From Pseudomonadota bacterium (GTDB lineage Bacteria; Pseudomonadota; Alphaproteobacteria; Sphingomonadales; Sphingomonadaceae): a stretch of DNA of 7,409 nucleotides. The stretch covers positions 1 to 7,409 of the forward strand of contig JAEZBH010000020.1 of the NCBI GenBank assembly GCA_023427285.1, in the 5' to 3' direction. The position numbers and the translations under genes are program-made. Positions 6,425 to 7,409 of this stretch are shown in pieces. The notes below the pieces were generated by a model that did no database searches, was not told the origin of the DNA, and worked only from the letters and a program-made list of their open reading frames with translations. Each line of letters opens with the position of its first letter. Positions within the stretch are counted from its first letter, which is position 1.

Positions 6425-7409
6425 AGGCGGCTGGCAAGTCGCTCCACCGAGACCGGATGCAATGCGGCCTTCGTTGTTGCAAAGGCCGTAATGTTGGCGA
6501 TTGTCGTCTCTGCAATCGTTCTCAGCGCTTCTGCGGTAAAAAAGCCCTGATGGCTGGTAATCAGGACGTTGGGGAAGGTCATCAGGCGAACGAATACGTC
6601 ATCGTGAATGATGCGCTCCGAGAAATCTTCAAAGAATAAATCAGCTTCTTCTTCATATACATCCAGTCCCAAATGCCCGATCCGCCCGGATTTGAGGGCG
6701 TCGATGACGGCCTGAGTGTCCACCACCGCGCCCCGGCTGGTGTTGATCAGCATGACGTTCGGTTTCATGCGGGCAATCATATCCGCGCTGATCAAGTGGC
6801 GGGTCTGCGGGGTTAGGGGACAATGGAGCGTGACGATATCCGACTGGCCGATCACCTCATCAAGCGACGCATACTGCACCCCCAGCGCAACGCAGTCCGC
6901 ATTCGGGGCCGGGTCGCTGGCAAGCACCCGGCAGCCCAGCCCTGTCAGGATGCGCGCGGCAACCGATCCAATCCGCCCCGTGCCGATGATGCCGACGGTC
7001 TTGCCAGCCATGTCGAACCCGAGCAGGCCTTCCAGGGCAAAATTGCCTTCGCGTACTCGGTTGAAGGCCCGGTGGGTCTTGCGGTTGAGCGTCAGCATCA
7101 AGGCAAGGGCATGTTCGGCCACGGCATGGGGCGAGTAGGCGGGAACCCGGCCCACGGCGATCCCAAGCCGATTGGCAGCCTTCAGGTCCACGTTGTTGAA
7201 GCCTGCGCAGCGCAGGGCGACCAATTCTACGTTGTGCTCTGCGAGGGTCTCCAGAACCGGCGCGCTCAACACATCGTTGACGAAGGCGCAGACCACTCCG
7301 CCGCCTGCGGCAAGGCTGGCGGTCTCAGGCGCTAGGCGGGCCTCCAGAAACGTCAGGTCATGGCAACTGTTCCGATTGGCAGCGGTGAGGAAGTGACGAT
7401 CATAAGGCT
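6412..7409 (-). CDS. ldhA: D-lactate dehydrogenase (LdhA-type D-2-hydroxyacid dehydrogenase), 5' partial
   Basis: NADH-dependent enzyme that reduces pyruvate to D-lactate in the cytoplasm, a fermentative or redox-balancing step. The frame stays open from a GTG at 7296 to the right edge, and the added 37 codons (starting PYDRHFL) align by eye with the N-terminus of E. coli LdhA (QYDKKYL), so the GTG is internal. By that alignment about nine codons are missing, and the incomplete edge codon ends in AG, as a Lys codon would. Counted from the first whole codon (Pro, 7407-7405), the NAD loop GTGRIG is at 142-147, and the catalytic Arg225 (NTSRGA), Glu254 (DVYEEE) and His286 ([11 protein letters not shown]) are all present. 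[24 protein letters not shown] and DLFFEDFS are diagnostic of the LdhA group rather than of phosphoglycerate dehydrogenase or glyoxylate reductase. It converges on the flavoprotein gene and is probably functionally independent of it. Promoter is outside the window. Confidence 0.95.
   Translation of the reverse strand, partial: PYDRHFLTAANRNSCHDLTFLEARLAPETASLAAGGGVVCAFVNDVLSAPVLETLAEHNVELVALRCAGFNNVDLKAANRLGIAVGRVPAYSPHAVAEHALALMLTLNRKTHRAFNRVREGNFALEGLLGFDMAGKTVGIIGTGRIGSVAARILTGLGCRVLASDPAPNADCVALGVQYASLDEVIGQSDIVTLHCPLTPQTRHLISADMIARMKPNVMLINTSRGAVVDTQAVIDALKSGRIGHLGLDVYEEEADLFFEDFSERIIHDDVFVRLMTFPNVLITSHQGFFTAEALRTIAETTIANITAFATTKAALHPVSVERLASRLPAS

Overview
The window looks like a piece of an alphaproteobacterial chromosome, most likely from a sphingomonad or similar Gram-negative. 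It is GC-rich and tightly packed. It carries a TonB-dependent receptor of the type that sphingomonads place beside catabolic genes, with an AraC-family regulator, a short-chain dehydrogenase and an old-yellow-enzyme-type flavoprotein around it. This placement is inferred from gene content; nothing in the sequence names the species. All five genes end in TGA.

Left to right: the C-terminal part of a DHRS1-like short-chain dehydrogenase (+ strand, cut by the left edge); a complete AraC-family regulator (- strand); a 122-bp divergent intergenic region with helically phased TTTATG-like repeats; a complete TonB-dependent outer-membrane receptor (+); a strong intrinsic terminator with a two-tier hairpin; a complete FMN/4Fe-4S/FAD oxidoreductase of the dienoyl-CoA reductase / trimethylamine dehydrogenase family (+); a long palindrome at a convergent gene end; and an LdhA-type D-lactate dehydrogenase (- strand), cut by the right edge about nine codons into the gene. 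No gene-free stretch exceeds about 130 bp.

The working model is that the regulator, transcribed divergently from the receptor, controls uptake of a compound across the outer membrane. The flavoprotein and the short-chain dehydrogenase would then carry out redox steps on it, for example C=C reduction or desaturation and keto/alcohol interconversion on a steroid, terpenoid or aromatic-derived substrate. The substrate cannot be read from the sequence. The D-lactate dehydrogenase, on the opposite strand and converging on the flavoprotein gene, is probably a separate fermentative or redox-balancing gene.

I see no defence system, CRISPR array, mobile element or RNA gene. The parts most worth a second look are the phased repeats in the divergent promoter region, the two-tier terminator between receptor and flavoprotein, and two departures from family motifs in the flavoprotein: a Glu in the second dinucleotide-binding loop, and loss of the usual His and Arg in the barrel motif.
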